Assembly (NCBI GenBank): GCA_049421025.1 | Contig: JBMSMG010000001.1 | Span: 1 to 61,488 of the forward strand | Direction of reading: 5' to 3' | Source: RGUW01 sp049421025 | Lineage (GTDB): Bacteria > Cyanobacteriota > Cyanobacteriia > PCC-6307 > Cyanobiaceae | Length of the DNA stretch: 61,488 nt | Part shown: positions 23,889-32,325 of the stretch, piece by piece | Position numbering within the stretch: the first letter of the stretch is position 1 | How the letters are laid out: the number at the start of each line of letters is the position of its first letter | Program-made: the position numbers and the translations under genes | Notes under the pieces: generated by a model | Told to the model about the DNA's origin: nothing | What the model saw: the letters and a program-made list of their open reading frames with translations, nothing else | The model's database searches: none

Positions 23889-26867
23889 TTAGCGCCCAGC
23901 CGGGACGATCCGCCAACAACCGATCTGCCACGGCCGCAGCCAGTCGTCAGCCGCTGCACCGTCAAGGGGACGATCGAGCCCATCGAGGCGCCCCAGCAGC
24001 TGCCAGTTGGGCCCCAGATCCAGACGCTGGCGGCAGCTCGAGAGGTTCTGCACGGTGATCACGCCACGGCGCGCCCCCAGCAGCAGCAGATCAGGGCCCA
24101 GCGCCGGCAACGCCTCAAGCGCTGTTGCGCGGCGAGCGTGATCGGCGCCCAGGTGGTGCTCTAAGCGCAGCGGGCGGCACCACAGCGGCTCGCGAAACTG
24201 CACAGCCCGTTGCGGCAGACCCGCCAGCCGCCAGCCAGCGGGGCAGGGCATCAGCGCTAGCCGCAGGCGCTGCCAGCCGTTGTCAGCCGAGGGATCAGGC
24301 CAGGTGGGAGCGCGCAACAGCGACACCCCCAGCTGCTTCGGGCTCGCCGAAACACCCTGGGGGCCATCGAGCACAACGCCAAGGCCACCACCCGGGGCAG
24401 CGGCCTCAGAAGCAAGCCAACTGATCGCCGGCGCCTCCCAACGGGCCTGTTCACGGGCGGTGAACGGTTGCGCCGGCCGCTCGATCACACCGCCGCTGGT
24501 GTCGCTGGCCCAGCGGCAGGCGTCTTGAGCCAGCGGCAACTCAAAACGCAGCAGTTCATGCTGCTGCCGCCAGTCGATGCTGAACAGCAGCTCAAGCCAT
24601 GGACTGGCGGCCTGCAGACGCGCATCGAGCCGCAGGGCGGAGCTGCCCAGGCGGCCGCGCCAGCTCACCTGAACACACAAGGGGCCTTGCTCAATCCAGG
24701 CGATGGTGCGTTGCCACGCAATGGGGCGTGGCTGGGCTGCGTAGTCAGCTGCCAGATCCCAGGCATCCCAGAACTCACCGGCATCGCGGTAGCGCCGCAG
24801 CTGGGCCGGCGCCATCAGATAGGCGCGCCCTGCTGCATCGCTCAGCTGCTCAAGCCCGGACGGGCCGATCTCGGCGCTCAACAGCCCATTGCCGAGCCGC
24901 CAGCGACCGCCTGCAAGCTCCTGGCATTCGACTGGATGCACAAGCGCTGGTGCTGCAGGCTGTTTTGCCACCGCAGCACCCAGACGCTGCAGCGGTAGCG
25001 CCTGGATGCCAGAGAGCGCGGGCAGCTGCAACCAGCAGCCCCCAGCGGCAGCGCTTTGGGCAGGTAGCGCCGGGCCGTCATGACCAACAGCCCAAGCCCC
25101 CGCAGGCAGACGCACGCAACGGCCCTGGGTCTCAAGCGGCTGCAGTTGGGCCACCGCCCAGCAATCAGCCGAAGCAGCCAAAGGGGAAAGCCACTGCTGC
25201 AGCGCAGCATCGCGCTGAGCGCGGGCCTGCCGCCGCGCCGAGCGCCACTGCCCTTCGGCCTGCTCAAACACCTCAGGAATCGAGGTTCCCGGAAGGATGT
25301 CGTGAAATTGCTGAAACAGCAGGGGCTCCCAGTCAGGAACTCCCGCAGGGGGCTGTGCTGGATCGAGCTCGCCGCGACCGCTGCAGGCAGCGAGCATCTG
25401 GGCCAGCTCAGCCTCGCGCAGCAGCCGCTCCAGCGTGCGGTTGTGGCGCTTCTGGTCAGGCCGGCTGGTGGCGCAGCCGCGATGCAGCTCCAAATACAGC
25501 TCATCGCGCCACACCGGCAAAGCCGCTGCGCAGGGCTCAAGAGCGCTGAGGTACTGGCGCAGGCTGCCGTGGCGCTGCGGGGCCAGGGGCGCACCCCGCT
25601 CAGCCTGGGCCTGCCAGAGGGCGAGCTGCTCGAGCATTTCGGCGGTGGGGCCGCCGCCGTGATCGCCCACCCCAGGCAACCAGAGCGCATCAGCCAGGCC
25701 TGTGGCCTGCTGCCACTGCCGCCGGTAGCGCTCGATCGCGATCGGGTCGCCATCGGTGCCGATGGCGGCGGTCATCAGAGCCAGCACCTCGCTGCCGCAG
25801 CGGCTGCGCCAGCGAAACAGACGATGCGGAAACGGATTGGTGGCGTTCCAGGCGAGTTTGTGGGTGCAGAACCAACGCACCCCAGTGGCGCAGGCAATCG
25901 CCGGCAGACCCGCCGCAAAGCCAAACGAATCAGGCAACCAGGCCAGCTGATGGCTCAGCTGCGGGAAGGCGGCCTGGCTCCACTGCTGACCCAGTTGGAA
26001 CTGCCGCAGCAGCGAGCTTGTGCTGATCAGCACGCAATCGGTTTCCACCCAGGGACCGTTGATGGGTTCGAAACGGCCGCAGGCAACCGCAGCCTCAAGG
26101 CGAGCAAACAGCGCAGGCCTGTTGGCCTGCAACCAGGCATAGAGGGCTGGGGTCGAATGGGCGAAATGGAGCTCTTGGAAGCGCTCCATCAGATCAAGCA
26201 CCGATGCAAAGGTGCGCACGGCCGCCTCCCAGGTGTCGGCGACCGGCCACAGCCAGGCCAGATCCAAATGGGCATGGCCCAGCACATGCACCAAGCCGCG
26301 AGGCTGATCAGGCGGGACCGCAATGTCCTGCTCCAGCTGCCTGAGCTGTTGCCATTGGGGCTGCAGCAGCCCGTGAGGATCGTCTGGATCGAGGGGCTCA
26401 AGCTCCAGACGGCTCATCACCAAGGCGCCGTCGTCATGCCGCGGGCTGCGCAGCGTCAACTCAAGCTCAAGGCACTGGCCTTGCCACCAGCGCTCAGGCA
26501 GTTGCCAGCGGCAGGCGCTGTCAAACAGGTCGCCGCGGTGCACAACCGTGCCATCGACCCGCAGCTCGAGCGCCTCGGCCCACCAGCGCAGTGCCAGCCT
26601 GCCGCAGGCGCTACCAGCCAGCTGCTGCCAAGGCTCAGGGCAGCGCAGGGTCAGACGCAACACACGGCTGATGCCGCCGCGCGGCCAGATGATCAGACCG
26701 CGGGCGTGCCAATCGGGCCGGTGGCTAGCGCCCCAGGGATCGTCCAGCGCCGAACTCCAGTCGCCACAAGCGCTTTGCCACTGCCAGAGCGGCTGGAGCT
26801 CCAGGCAGAAAGATGACTGAATCGTTTCAATCCGCTCAGGCAATGGCACCTCGGGGGGCTCAGGCAT
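23889..26867 (-). CDS. Alpha-mannosidase, glycoside hydrolase family 38
   Basis: A retaining, Zn-dependent alpha-mannosidase of 992 residues. The metal site HVLGHAHLDLAWLWP (about 197-211) supplies His and Asp. The catalytic nucleophile Asp lies in WLPDSFGFAAGLPAI (about 312-326). FCTHKLAWNATNPFPHRLF is the conserved aromatic/His block. The C-terminal half is the usual beta-sandwich region (IERPAQPF, YYD-free). No signal peptide is visible, so it is probably cytoplasmic and acts on storage or scavenged mannosides; the substrate is unknown. It sits between psbN and psbI, an unexpected place for it. No other glycan catabolic gene lies beside it. Confidence 0.92.
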   Translation of the reverse strand: MPEPPEVPLPERIETIQSSFCLELQPLWQWQSACGDWSSALDDPWGASHRPDWHARGLIIWPRGGISRVLRLTLRCPEPWQQLAGSACGRLALRWWAEALELRVDGTVVHRGDLFDSACRWQLPERWWQGQCLELELTLRSPRHDDGALVMSRLELEPLDPDDPHGLLQPQWQQLRQLEQDIAVPPDQPRGLVHVLGHAHLDLAWLWPVADTWEAAVRTFASVLDLMERFQELHFAHSTPALYAWLQANRPALFARLEAAVACGRFEPINGPWVETDCVLISTSSLLRQFQLGQQWSQAAFPQLSHQLAWLPDSFGFAAGLPAIACATGVRWFCTHKLAWNATNPFPHRLFRWRSRCGSEVLALMTAAIGTDGDPIAIERYRRQWQQATGLADALWLPGVGDHGGGPTAEMLEQLALWQAQAERGAPLAPQRHGSLRQYLSALEPCAAALPVWRDELYLELHRGCATSRPDQKRHNRTLERLLREAELAQMLAACSGRGELDPAQPPAGVPDWEPLLFQQFHDILPGTSIPEVFEQAEGQWRSARRQARAQRDAALQQWLSPLAASADCWAVAQLQPLETQGRCVRLPAGAWAVGHDGPALPAQSAAAGGCWLQLPALSGIQALPLQRLGAAVAKQPAAPALVHPVECQELAGGRWRLGNGLLSAEIGPSGLEQLSDAAGRAYLMAPAQLRRYRDAGEFWDAWDLAADYAAQPRPIAWQRTIAWIEQGPLCVQVSWRGRLGSSALRLDARLQAASPWLELLFSIDWRQQHELLRFELPLAQDACRWASDTSGGVIERPAQPFTAREQARWEAPAISWLASEAAAPGGGLGVVLDGPQGVSASPKQLGVSLLRAPTWPDPSADNGWQRLRLALMPCPAGWRLAGLPQRAVQFREPLWCRPLRLEHHLGADHARRATALEALPALGPDLLLLGARRGVITVQNLSSCRQRLDLGPNWQLLGRLDGLDRPLDGAAADDWLRPWQIGCWRIVPAGR

Positions 26868-26870
26868 CCT

Positions 26871-26897
26871 TTGATGGCCTGCCAGGACCCATAGGAT
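26871..26897 (+). promoter_or_regulatory. Possible psbI promoter
   Basis: TTGATG (26871-26876) and TAGGAT (26892-26897) are separated by 15 bases, slightly short for a sigma-70 type promoter. They lie in the divergent region between GH38 and psbI. Moderate resemblance only. Confidence 0.3.
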
Positions 26898-26914
26898 GAT
26901 GGGCCATCTGGCTA

Positions 26915-26932
26915 GCTGATCGAAAGATCAGC
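26915..26932 (+). promoter_or_regulatory. Hairpin with GAAA loop in the psbI leader
   Basis: A perfect 7-bp stem GCTGATC/GATCAGC closes a GAAA tetraloop. It ends 31 bases before the psbI ATG and may stabilise or regulate the psbI mRNA leader. Confidence 0.6.
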
Positions 26933-26963
26933 ACTCGCCCTAGCCCGACTCGCAAGCTCGACC

Positions 26964-27083
26964 ATGCTCGCCCTCAAAATCTCGGTTTATTCGGTCGTCT
27001 TCTTCTTCATCGGGATTTTCGTGTTCGGCTTCTTGGCCAGCGACCCCAGCCGCACACCGAGCCGCAAAGATCTCGAAGAGTGA
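26964..27083 (+). CDS. psbI: Photosystem II reaction center protein I
   Basis: A 39-residue single-span thylakoid protein of the PSII reaction centre. MLALKISVYSVVFFFIGIFV matches PsbI strongly, followed by FGFLASDPSRTPSRKDLE. It binds next to D1 early in PSII assembly. The gene is too short for usual gene-finders. Upstream are a possible promoter and a leader hairpin; the LptD-like gene starts 53 bases downstream on the same strand. Confidence 0.96.
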   Translation: MLALKISVYSVVFFFIGIFVFGFLASDPSRTPSRKDLEE

Positions 27084-27136
27084 TCCCTGGGACACTTGCC
27101 GATCCGCGGCAACGCCGCTGATCCGCAGCAGGGTGC

Positions 27137-30100
27137 ATGGGAGGATCGGCCGATCTTGTGCCGACCGCCGAGCCTGTGCCGCGAAACCGATCCTTACGAT
27201 CGGCCTGTGCCGTAGCAGGTCTGGGCTCATTGCTGAGCGCCCTACCGGCCGCCATGGCGGCAGAGCCAGCGGGTCAAGACCAACAAACCGCCGAACCCAA
27301 GGTCGGCTCCTTGCAAGCACCAGCGGCCTCTGGGGCGCTCAAGCAGCAGCAGCCAAGCACCCCGGCCGCGACATCCCTGAGCAACGCACTGCCCGCCGAA
27401 GCCGAGCTGCCGCTTGAGCTCGAGCTCAGTGCGAACGCCCTGCGCTACGACGGCGTTCTCGGTCGTGTCATTGCCGAAGGCAATGTTCAAGCCTTGGTGG
27501 CCGGCGGCAGGCTCTTGGCCGATCGACTCGAATACGAAACCCGCAGCCGCACGGTCTATGCACGCGGCAGCGTGCGGCTGCAGCGCGGTCAGCAGTATCT
27601 GCAGGCCAGCCAACTGCGCTACAGCCTGCTCGAAGGGAGCGGTGAAGCCGATGACGTCTACGGCATTCTCGATCTCGACGGCAGCGACAGTGACTATCTG
27701 CTCAATCAACCGCCTTCACAGCCGCTCACTCCACCTGAGCCACTGAGCTGCACCCCGATTCTGCCGCCGATTCCCAATTGGCATCCCTACAACTGGGCCG
27801 TGACCGCCTGGGGCGGCCAAATGATCGACGCCAACTTTGGTGATTCGTTCTACTTCAAGGGGCGCTGGAGGCCGGAATATCTCGCCGGTGTTGGCCTCAA
27901 CAAGCGCATCGTCGACGGCGGGCCCTTTTCGCTTGAACTCGACGCCAACCTGCTGGCTCACCAGGCCTACCCCCAGGCAGGCGGGCAATACAACCAGGCT
28001 GTTCCCTACGCGTCGGTACCAGGCCAGACCTTTGGCGAAGGAACGCTTGGCATCGGCCTCAGGATCTGGATGCAGCCCTGGCTGAGCGTGTTTCTGGTCG
28101 AAGGGGTGAGTTACACCACCGATGTCAGCAACTACGAGCGGACCTTCCGCAGCCGGTATTCGCAATTTCTCAATTACCTCGCCTTTGAAATTGAAGCGCT
28201 GATCAACCCGCGCTGGTCAGTGGTGGGAAGGCTGCATCACCGCTCCGGCGCCTACGGGGTTTACAGCGGTGTGCGTGAAGGCAGTAACGGCTACCTGGTC
28301 GGCCTGCGATATCGCTTTGGCGAGGGCAAACCAAGGCGCGCTGCACCCGCCATGCCACCAGCCCAGGGCTGCCCTGATGCACCAGCGCCAAGCAGTGCAG
28401 CTGAAAGCAGCATGACCGCAGCACTTGGCCGTGCAGCCAATCAGCAGCAGCAACCGGATGGCACAACCCCAGCTGCAACCCAGCCAGCTGCGGGCGCTGA
28501 AGCCCAAGCGGGCACCAGCACAACCAAGCGGCAGGGCCTCTGGCAGCAAGCCCGCGCGCAAGAAAAAGCTCGCCAGGAAGCGATCAGCCGCATTCAGCAA
28601 CGGGTCAGCGATGTGAAGCTGCAGCAATCGCTGCGGCTCGAGCGCCGCTTCGGCTTCGACGATCGCGAGACCACCTCCAACACCGCCAACGTTTACGGCG
28701 GCATCGTCCCTGAGCAGCTCAAAAGCCTCAACACGACAGCCAACATGAAGGCCGTCGATGGCGGCATCAGCCGCTGGCGCATCCAGGCACGCTCGATCAA
28801 GCTCAGCGCCACCGGTTGGAGCGCCTCAAGGGTTGGCATGACCAACGACCCCTTCACCCCAGCGCAATCGTGGCTTGAAGCCGTCGGTGTTCAGGTCGGC
28901 GTCAACGCCAAAGGCGACACAGTCATCTCAGCGCGCAGCACGCGCATCTTGCTTGAAGAGCGGCTGCCGCTTCCCGGCAGGCAGCGGCAAAGGCTGCGCA
29001 AGAACCAAGTCGACACACCTGTCGTGTTGGGCTTTGACCAGCGCGACCGTGACGGGGTGTTTGTCGGCTACGAAGCCAAACCGATCACCATCGGCAAGAC
29101 AGGGAGTCTGCGGCTGCAGCCCCAGTTCATGCTGCAGCGCACCATCGACGGTGTGACCAACAGCTATCCCCTGCCCGGCTCCCCACCAGGCAGCGCTGGG
29201 GTGCAGCAGAGCGTCAAAACCGGCGATCAGTTTGGCCTCTTGGCCCGCTGGAGCGATAGCCGCTGGGGCTTCAAGAGCCAGGCGACCCTCGACATGTCGA
29301 CGTTCAATCCCGACAACTTCGCAAGCGGCACCCGCAGCTGGGGCGACATTGCCCGCAACGTCAAGTTGCCGCTGCTTGGCGAGAGCACAGCGCGGCTCTT
29401 CGGGGCCTACCGCTTCCGCGCCTGGAACGGCTCTCTGGGCGAGCAAGACGTCTACTCCGCCTATGGCATCTCCCTGGAAGACGAAGGCAAACTGCCCGAC
29501 TGGGGCAAGGTGCAGAACCTCTTCTATTGGCGCGTTGGCCTAGGCAATTTCCGGGCCTGCAGCACCGATTGCCCGACCAACAACAGCACTGGGACTGCAG
29601 CCATTCCCAACCTTGCCGATTTTTGGCGCGGCAACGCCATTGCTTCGCTGACCAGTTCGTTCCCGCTGTGGACTGGCAAACCGCTGGCGCTCACCGCGGA
29701 TCAGGCCTTCCAGAACTCACCAGTGCCGATCGTGCCTGGGCTCAAATTTGACACCAACATCACCGGTGCCTTGGCTTACTACGACGATGGCCAATACCAG
29801 AACACCCTGGCGTTCTCGGCTGGCCCGGTGATCACCCTGGGGCATTTCAGCAAGCCGTTCCTGGACTACACCCAGTTCGCTGTCACCGGCGGCATCACGC
29901 TGCGCTCTGGTCTTAGCCCGTTGAGCTTCGATCGCGCCGTTGATCTGGGAACCCTCAATTTTGGCCTGACCCAGCAGATTGCCGGACCAATGCTGTTGAG
30001 CGTGGGCTATGGCGTCAACGTTGACCCTGCCTCAGGCAACTACGGCGAGACCACCGGCTCCTACGTCGAACTGCGCTGGCAGCGCCGCTCCTATGACATT

Positions 30101-30235
30101 GGCATCTACTACAGCCCCTACGAAGGCCTAGGCGGCATCCGCGTGCGGCTGAACGACTTCACCTACAAGGGCAGCGGTGTTCCCTTTGTGCCGTACCACC
30201 CATCGCGGGCAGGCCTCAAGCAACGGCCTTTCTGA
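27137..30235 (+). CDS. LptD/OstA-like outer-membrane protein (DUF3769)
   Basis: A 1032-residue predicted outer-membrane protein. An N-terminal signal peptide ends near LPAAMAAEPAG (about 33-40). Residues 80-170 match the LptA/OstA fold (ANALRYDGVLGRVIAEGNVQ, YETRSRTVYARGSVRLQRG). The rest is a beta-strand-rich DUF3769 region, interrupted by a Gln/Ala/Pro-rich linker (about 395-480), that ends like a barrel (SYVELRWQRRSYDIGIYYSP). The family is the likely cyanobacterial counterpart of LptD, which inserts lipopolysaccharide in the outer leaflet. That role is inferred. It converges on leuD through a strong hairpin. Confidence 0.82.
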   Translation: MGGSADLVPTAEPVPRNRSLRSACAVAGLGSLLSALPAAMAAEPAGQDQQTAEPKVGSLQAPAASGALKQQQPSTPAATSLSNALPAEAELPLELELSANALRYDGVLGRVIAEGNVQALVAGGRLLADRLEYETRSRTVYARGSVRLQRGQQYLQASQLRYSLLEGSGEADDVYGILDLDGSDSDYLLNQPPSQPLTPPEPLSCTPILPPIPNWHPYNWAVTAWGGQMIDANFGDSFYFKGRWRPEYLAGVGLNKRIVDGGPFSLELDANLLAHQAYPQAGGQYNQAVPYASVPGQTFGEGTLGIGLRIWMQPWLSVFLVEGVSYTTDVSNYERTFRSRYSQFLNYLAFEIEALINPRWSVVGRLHHRSGAYGVYSGVREGSNGYLVGLRYRFGEGKPRRAAPAMPPAQGCPDAPAPSSAAESSMTAALGRAANQQQQPDGTTPAATQPAAGAEAQAGTSTTKRQGLWQQARAQEKARQEAISRIQQRVSDVKLQQSLRLERRFGFDDRETTSNTANVYGGIVPEQLKSLNTTANMKAVDGGISRWRIQARSIKLSATGWSASRVGMTNDPFTPAQSWLEAVGVQVGVNAKGDTVISARSTRILLEERLPLPGRQRQRLRKNQVDTPVVLGFDQRDRDGVFVGYEAKPITIGKTGSLRLQPQFMLQRTIDGVTNSYPLPGSPPGSAGVQQSVKTGDQFGLLARWSDSRWGFKSQATLDMSTFNPDNFASGTRSWGDIARNVKLPLLGESTARLFGAYRFRAWNGSLGEQDVYSAYGISLEDEGKLPDWGKVQNLFYWRVGLGNFRACSTDCPTNNSTGTAAIPNLADFWRGNAIASLTSSFPLWTGKPLALTADQAFQNSPVPIVPGLKFDTNITGALAYYDDGQYQNTLAFSAGPVITLGHFSKPFLDYTQFAVTGGITLRSGLSPLSFDRAVDLGTLNFGLTQQIAGPMLLSVGYGVNVDPASGNYGETTGSYVELRWQRRSYDIGIYYSPYEGLGGIRVRLNDFTYKGSGVPFVPYHPSRAGLKQRPF

Positions 30236-30237
30236 TG

Positions 30238-30262
30238 CTGGCCGCCTGTCTCAGGCGGCCAG
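30238..30262. terminator. Bidirectional hairpin between the LptD-like gene and leuD
   Basis: An 11-bp perfect stem, CTGGCCGCCTG (30238-30248) with CAGGCGGCCAG (30252-30262), has a TCT loop. It contains the leuD stop codon (30251-30253) and begins 2 bases after the LptD-like stop. There is no clear U-tract. Confidence 0.6.
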
Positions 30263-30889
30263 AGCAAACTGCTGCAAATACGGCAACCGCGTAGCGGTCG
30301 CATCGAGCGAAGCAGCATTGGCCAGCAGCTGAGAGGTTGCATCCCACTGGCCGCTCACCAGCATGCGATGGGGCCCCGGATCCAGATGCACCCCCCAGCG
30401 GTTGACGCCAGTGAACTCGCTTTCGAGTTCCACCTCAAGAGCCTCGAGATCAAGCCACAGCTCGGCGGCGGGATCTGCTGCGATGGCTTCTTGCAGCGCA
30501 GCAACAACAGCCGGCTCAGCGCTCAGGCAGGGGATCCCCAAAGCCAGGCAGTTGCCAAAAAAGATCTCAGCAAAGCTTTCACCCACAACGGCACGAATGC
30601 CCCAGCGCATCAGCGCCTGGGGCGCATGCTCTCGGCTGGAGCCGCAGCCGAAGTTGCTGTTGACCACCAGCACTGAGGCCTGCTGATGCTCGGGGCGGTC
30701 AAATGGATGCTCACCCGCCAGCTCGGCCCGATCGTCAGCAAAGGCGCCAACGGCAAGATCGTTGAAGGTGACGCATTTGAGAAAGCGCGCCGGGATGATG
30801 CGATCGGTGTCGATGTCAGCCCCGACAACGGCGATGCCGCGGCCGCGGTGGTTGCGAATCGGGCCCTGAGGAAAAGCTTGAGTGGTCAT
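30251..30889 (-). CDS. leuD: 3-Isopropylmalate dehydratase small subunit
   Basis: The swivel subunit of isopropylmalate isomerase in leucine synthesis; 212 residues, typical. Signature segments are GRGIAVVGADIDTDRIIPARFLK (start region, abbreviated: VVGADIDTDRIIPARFLK), LVVNSNFGCGSSREHAPQAL and GESFAEIFFGNCLALGIPCL. The protein has no cluster ligands; those lie in LeuC. Its ATG overlaps the leuC stop by 4 bases, so translation is coupled. The stop codon lies within an 11-bp hairpin. Confidence 0.97.
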   Translation of the reverse strand: MTTQAFPQGPIRNHRGRGIAVVGADIDTDRIIPARFLKCVTFNDLAVGAFADDRAELAGEHPFDRPEHQQASVLVVNSNFGCGSSREHAPQALMRWGIRAVVGESFAEIFFGNCLALGIPCLSAEPAVVAALQEAIAADPAAELWLDLEALEVELESEFTGVNRWGVHLDPGPHRMLVSGQWDATSQLLANAASLDATATRLPYLQQFALAA

Positions 30890-32292
30890 GGCAGGAGCGT
30901 ACGCACGTCGGTGACCTGGCCGGTCACGGCGGCAGCCGCCACCATCGCCGGGCTCATCAGCAAGGTCCGGCCACTGGCTGAACCTTGCCGCCCCTTGAAG
31001 TTTCTGTTGCTTGAACTGGCGCTGATCTGACGCCCTTCAAGGCGATCGGGGTTCATCGCCAGACACATCGAGCAACCCGGCTCGCGCCACTCAAAACCTG
31101 CGGCCACAAAAACACGATCAAGGCCCTCGGCTTGAGCGGCAGCGGCGACCTGCTCACTGCCCGGCACCACAAACGCCTTGATGCCCGCTGCCACCTGGCG
31201 CCCGCTGGCTACCGCGGCGGCGGCGCGCAGATCAGACAGACGGCCGTTGGTGCAGCTGCCGATGAAGCAGACATCAACCGGTGTACCGGCAATGGCAGAG
31301 CCGGGCTGCAGATCCATGTAGCGGTAGGCCTCCTCGGCCAGGGGACGCTCTTCTGGGGCGGTCTGCTCCAGGGTTGGCACAGCCTCATCGACGCCGATGC
31401 CCTGGCCTGGGGTGATGCCCCAAGTCACCGTCGGGGCGATGGCACCTGCGTCAAAGCGCACCTCATCGTCAAACACCGCATCAGTGCCGCTGGCCAGCGA
31501 ACCCCACCAGGCCACAGCCCGATCCCAGGCCTCACCCGATGGCGCGTGGGGCCGGCCCTGCAAATAGTCGAAAGTGACCTGATCGGGATTGACGTAACCG
31601 CAGCGCGCACCTCCTTCGATGGCCATGTTGCACAGGGTCATGCGCTCTTCCATCGAGAGCGCAGCAATGGCGGGGCCAGCGAACTCATAGGCATAGCCCA
31701 CACCGCCTTTGACACCGAGGCTGCGGATCACATGCAGCACCAGATCCTTGGCATAGACGCCACGCTGCAGCTGACTATCGACCCAGATGCGGCGCACCTT
31801 GAGCTTGTTCATCGCCAGGCTCTGACTGGCGAGCACATCACGCACCTGGCTGGTGCCGATACCAAAGGCGATGGCGCCGAAGGCGCCATGGGTTGAGGTG
31901 TGCGAGTCGCCGCAGGCCACGGTCATGCCGGGCTGGGTCAGGCCCAGCTCCGGGGCGATCACATGCACGATCCCCTGCCGCCCGCTGCCCAGGCCATGCA
32001 AGGTGATGCCGTGATCGGCGCAGTTGGCCTCGAGGGTGGCCAGCATCTGCTCGGCCAGAGGATCGGCAAACGGCCGCGCCTGGTTGGTGGTGGGCACGAT
32101 GTGATCAACCGTGGCCACCGTGCGCTCGGGCCGGGCCACGCCTAAGCCCAGGTCCTTGAGCGCCGCAAAAGCCTGCGGGCTTGTCACCTCATGGATCAGA
32201 TGCAAGCCGATGAACAGCTGGGTGCTGCCTCCTGGCAGCTCGGCCACCCGGTGCAGATCCCAAACCTTGTCGTAGAGGGTGGCGCTGCTCAA
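30886..32292 (-). CDS. leuC: 3-Isopropylmalate dehydratase large subunit
   Basis: Catalytic [4Fe-4S] aconitase-type subunit that isomerises 2- and 3-isopropylmalate in the leucine pathway; 468 residues, full length. Cluster ligands are the Cys of CFIGSCTNGRLSDL (about 343-356) and the CSMC pair in REPGCSMCLAMNPD. The N-terminal DLHRVAELPGGSTQLFIGLHLIHEVTSPQAF is typical. The substrate-binding GDSHTSTHGAFGA is present. leuC is upstream of leuD in one operon, with cinA following on the same strand further upstream after 33 bases. Confidence 0.98.
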   Translation of the reverse strand: MSSATLYDKVWDLHRVAELPGGSTQLFIGLHLIHEVTSPQAFAALKDLGLGVARPERTVATVDHIVPTTNQARPFADPLAEQMLATLEANCADHGITLHGLGSGRQGIVHVIAPELGLTQPGMTVACGDSHTSTHGAFGAIAFGIGTSQVRDVLASQSLAMNKLKVRRIWVDSQLQRGVYAKDLVLHVIRSLGVKGGVGYAYEFAGPAIAALSMEERMTLCNMAIEGGARCGYVNPDQVTFDYLQGRPHAPSGEAWDRAVAWWGSLASGTDAVFDDEVRFDAGAIAPTVTWGITPGQGIGVDEAVPTLEQTAPEERPLAEEAYRYMDLQPGSAIAGTPVDVCFIGSCTNGRLSDLRAAAAVASGRQVAAGIKAFVVPGSEQVAAAAQAEGLDRVFVAAGFEWREPGCSMCLAMNPDRLEGRQISASSSNRNFKGRQGSASGRTLLMSPAMVAAAAVTGQVTDVRTLLP

Positions 32293-32325
32293 GGTCTCCT
32301 AACTCACAGCAATCGATCGACCACC

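Noticed and set aside
25080..26816. 578-codon plus-strand reading frame opposite the GH38 gene
   Set aside because: No family features; antisense to a well supported gene.
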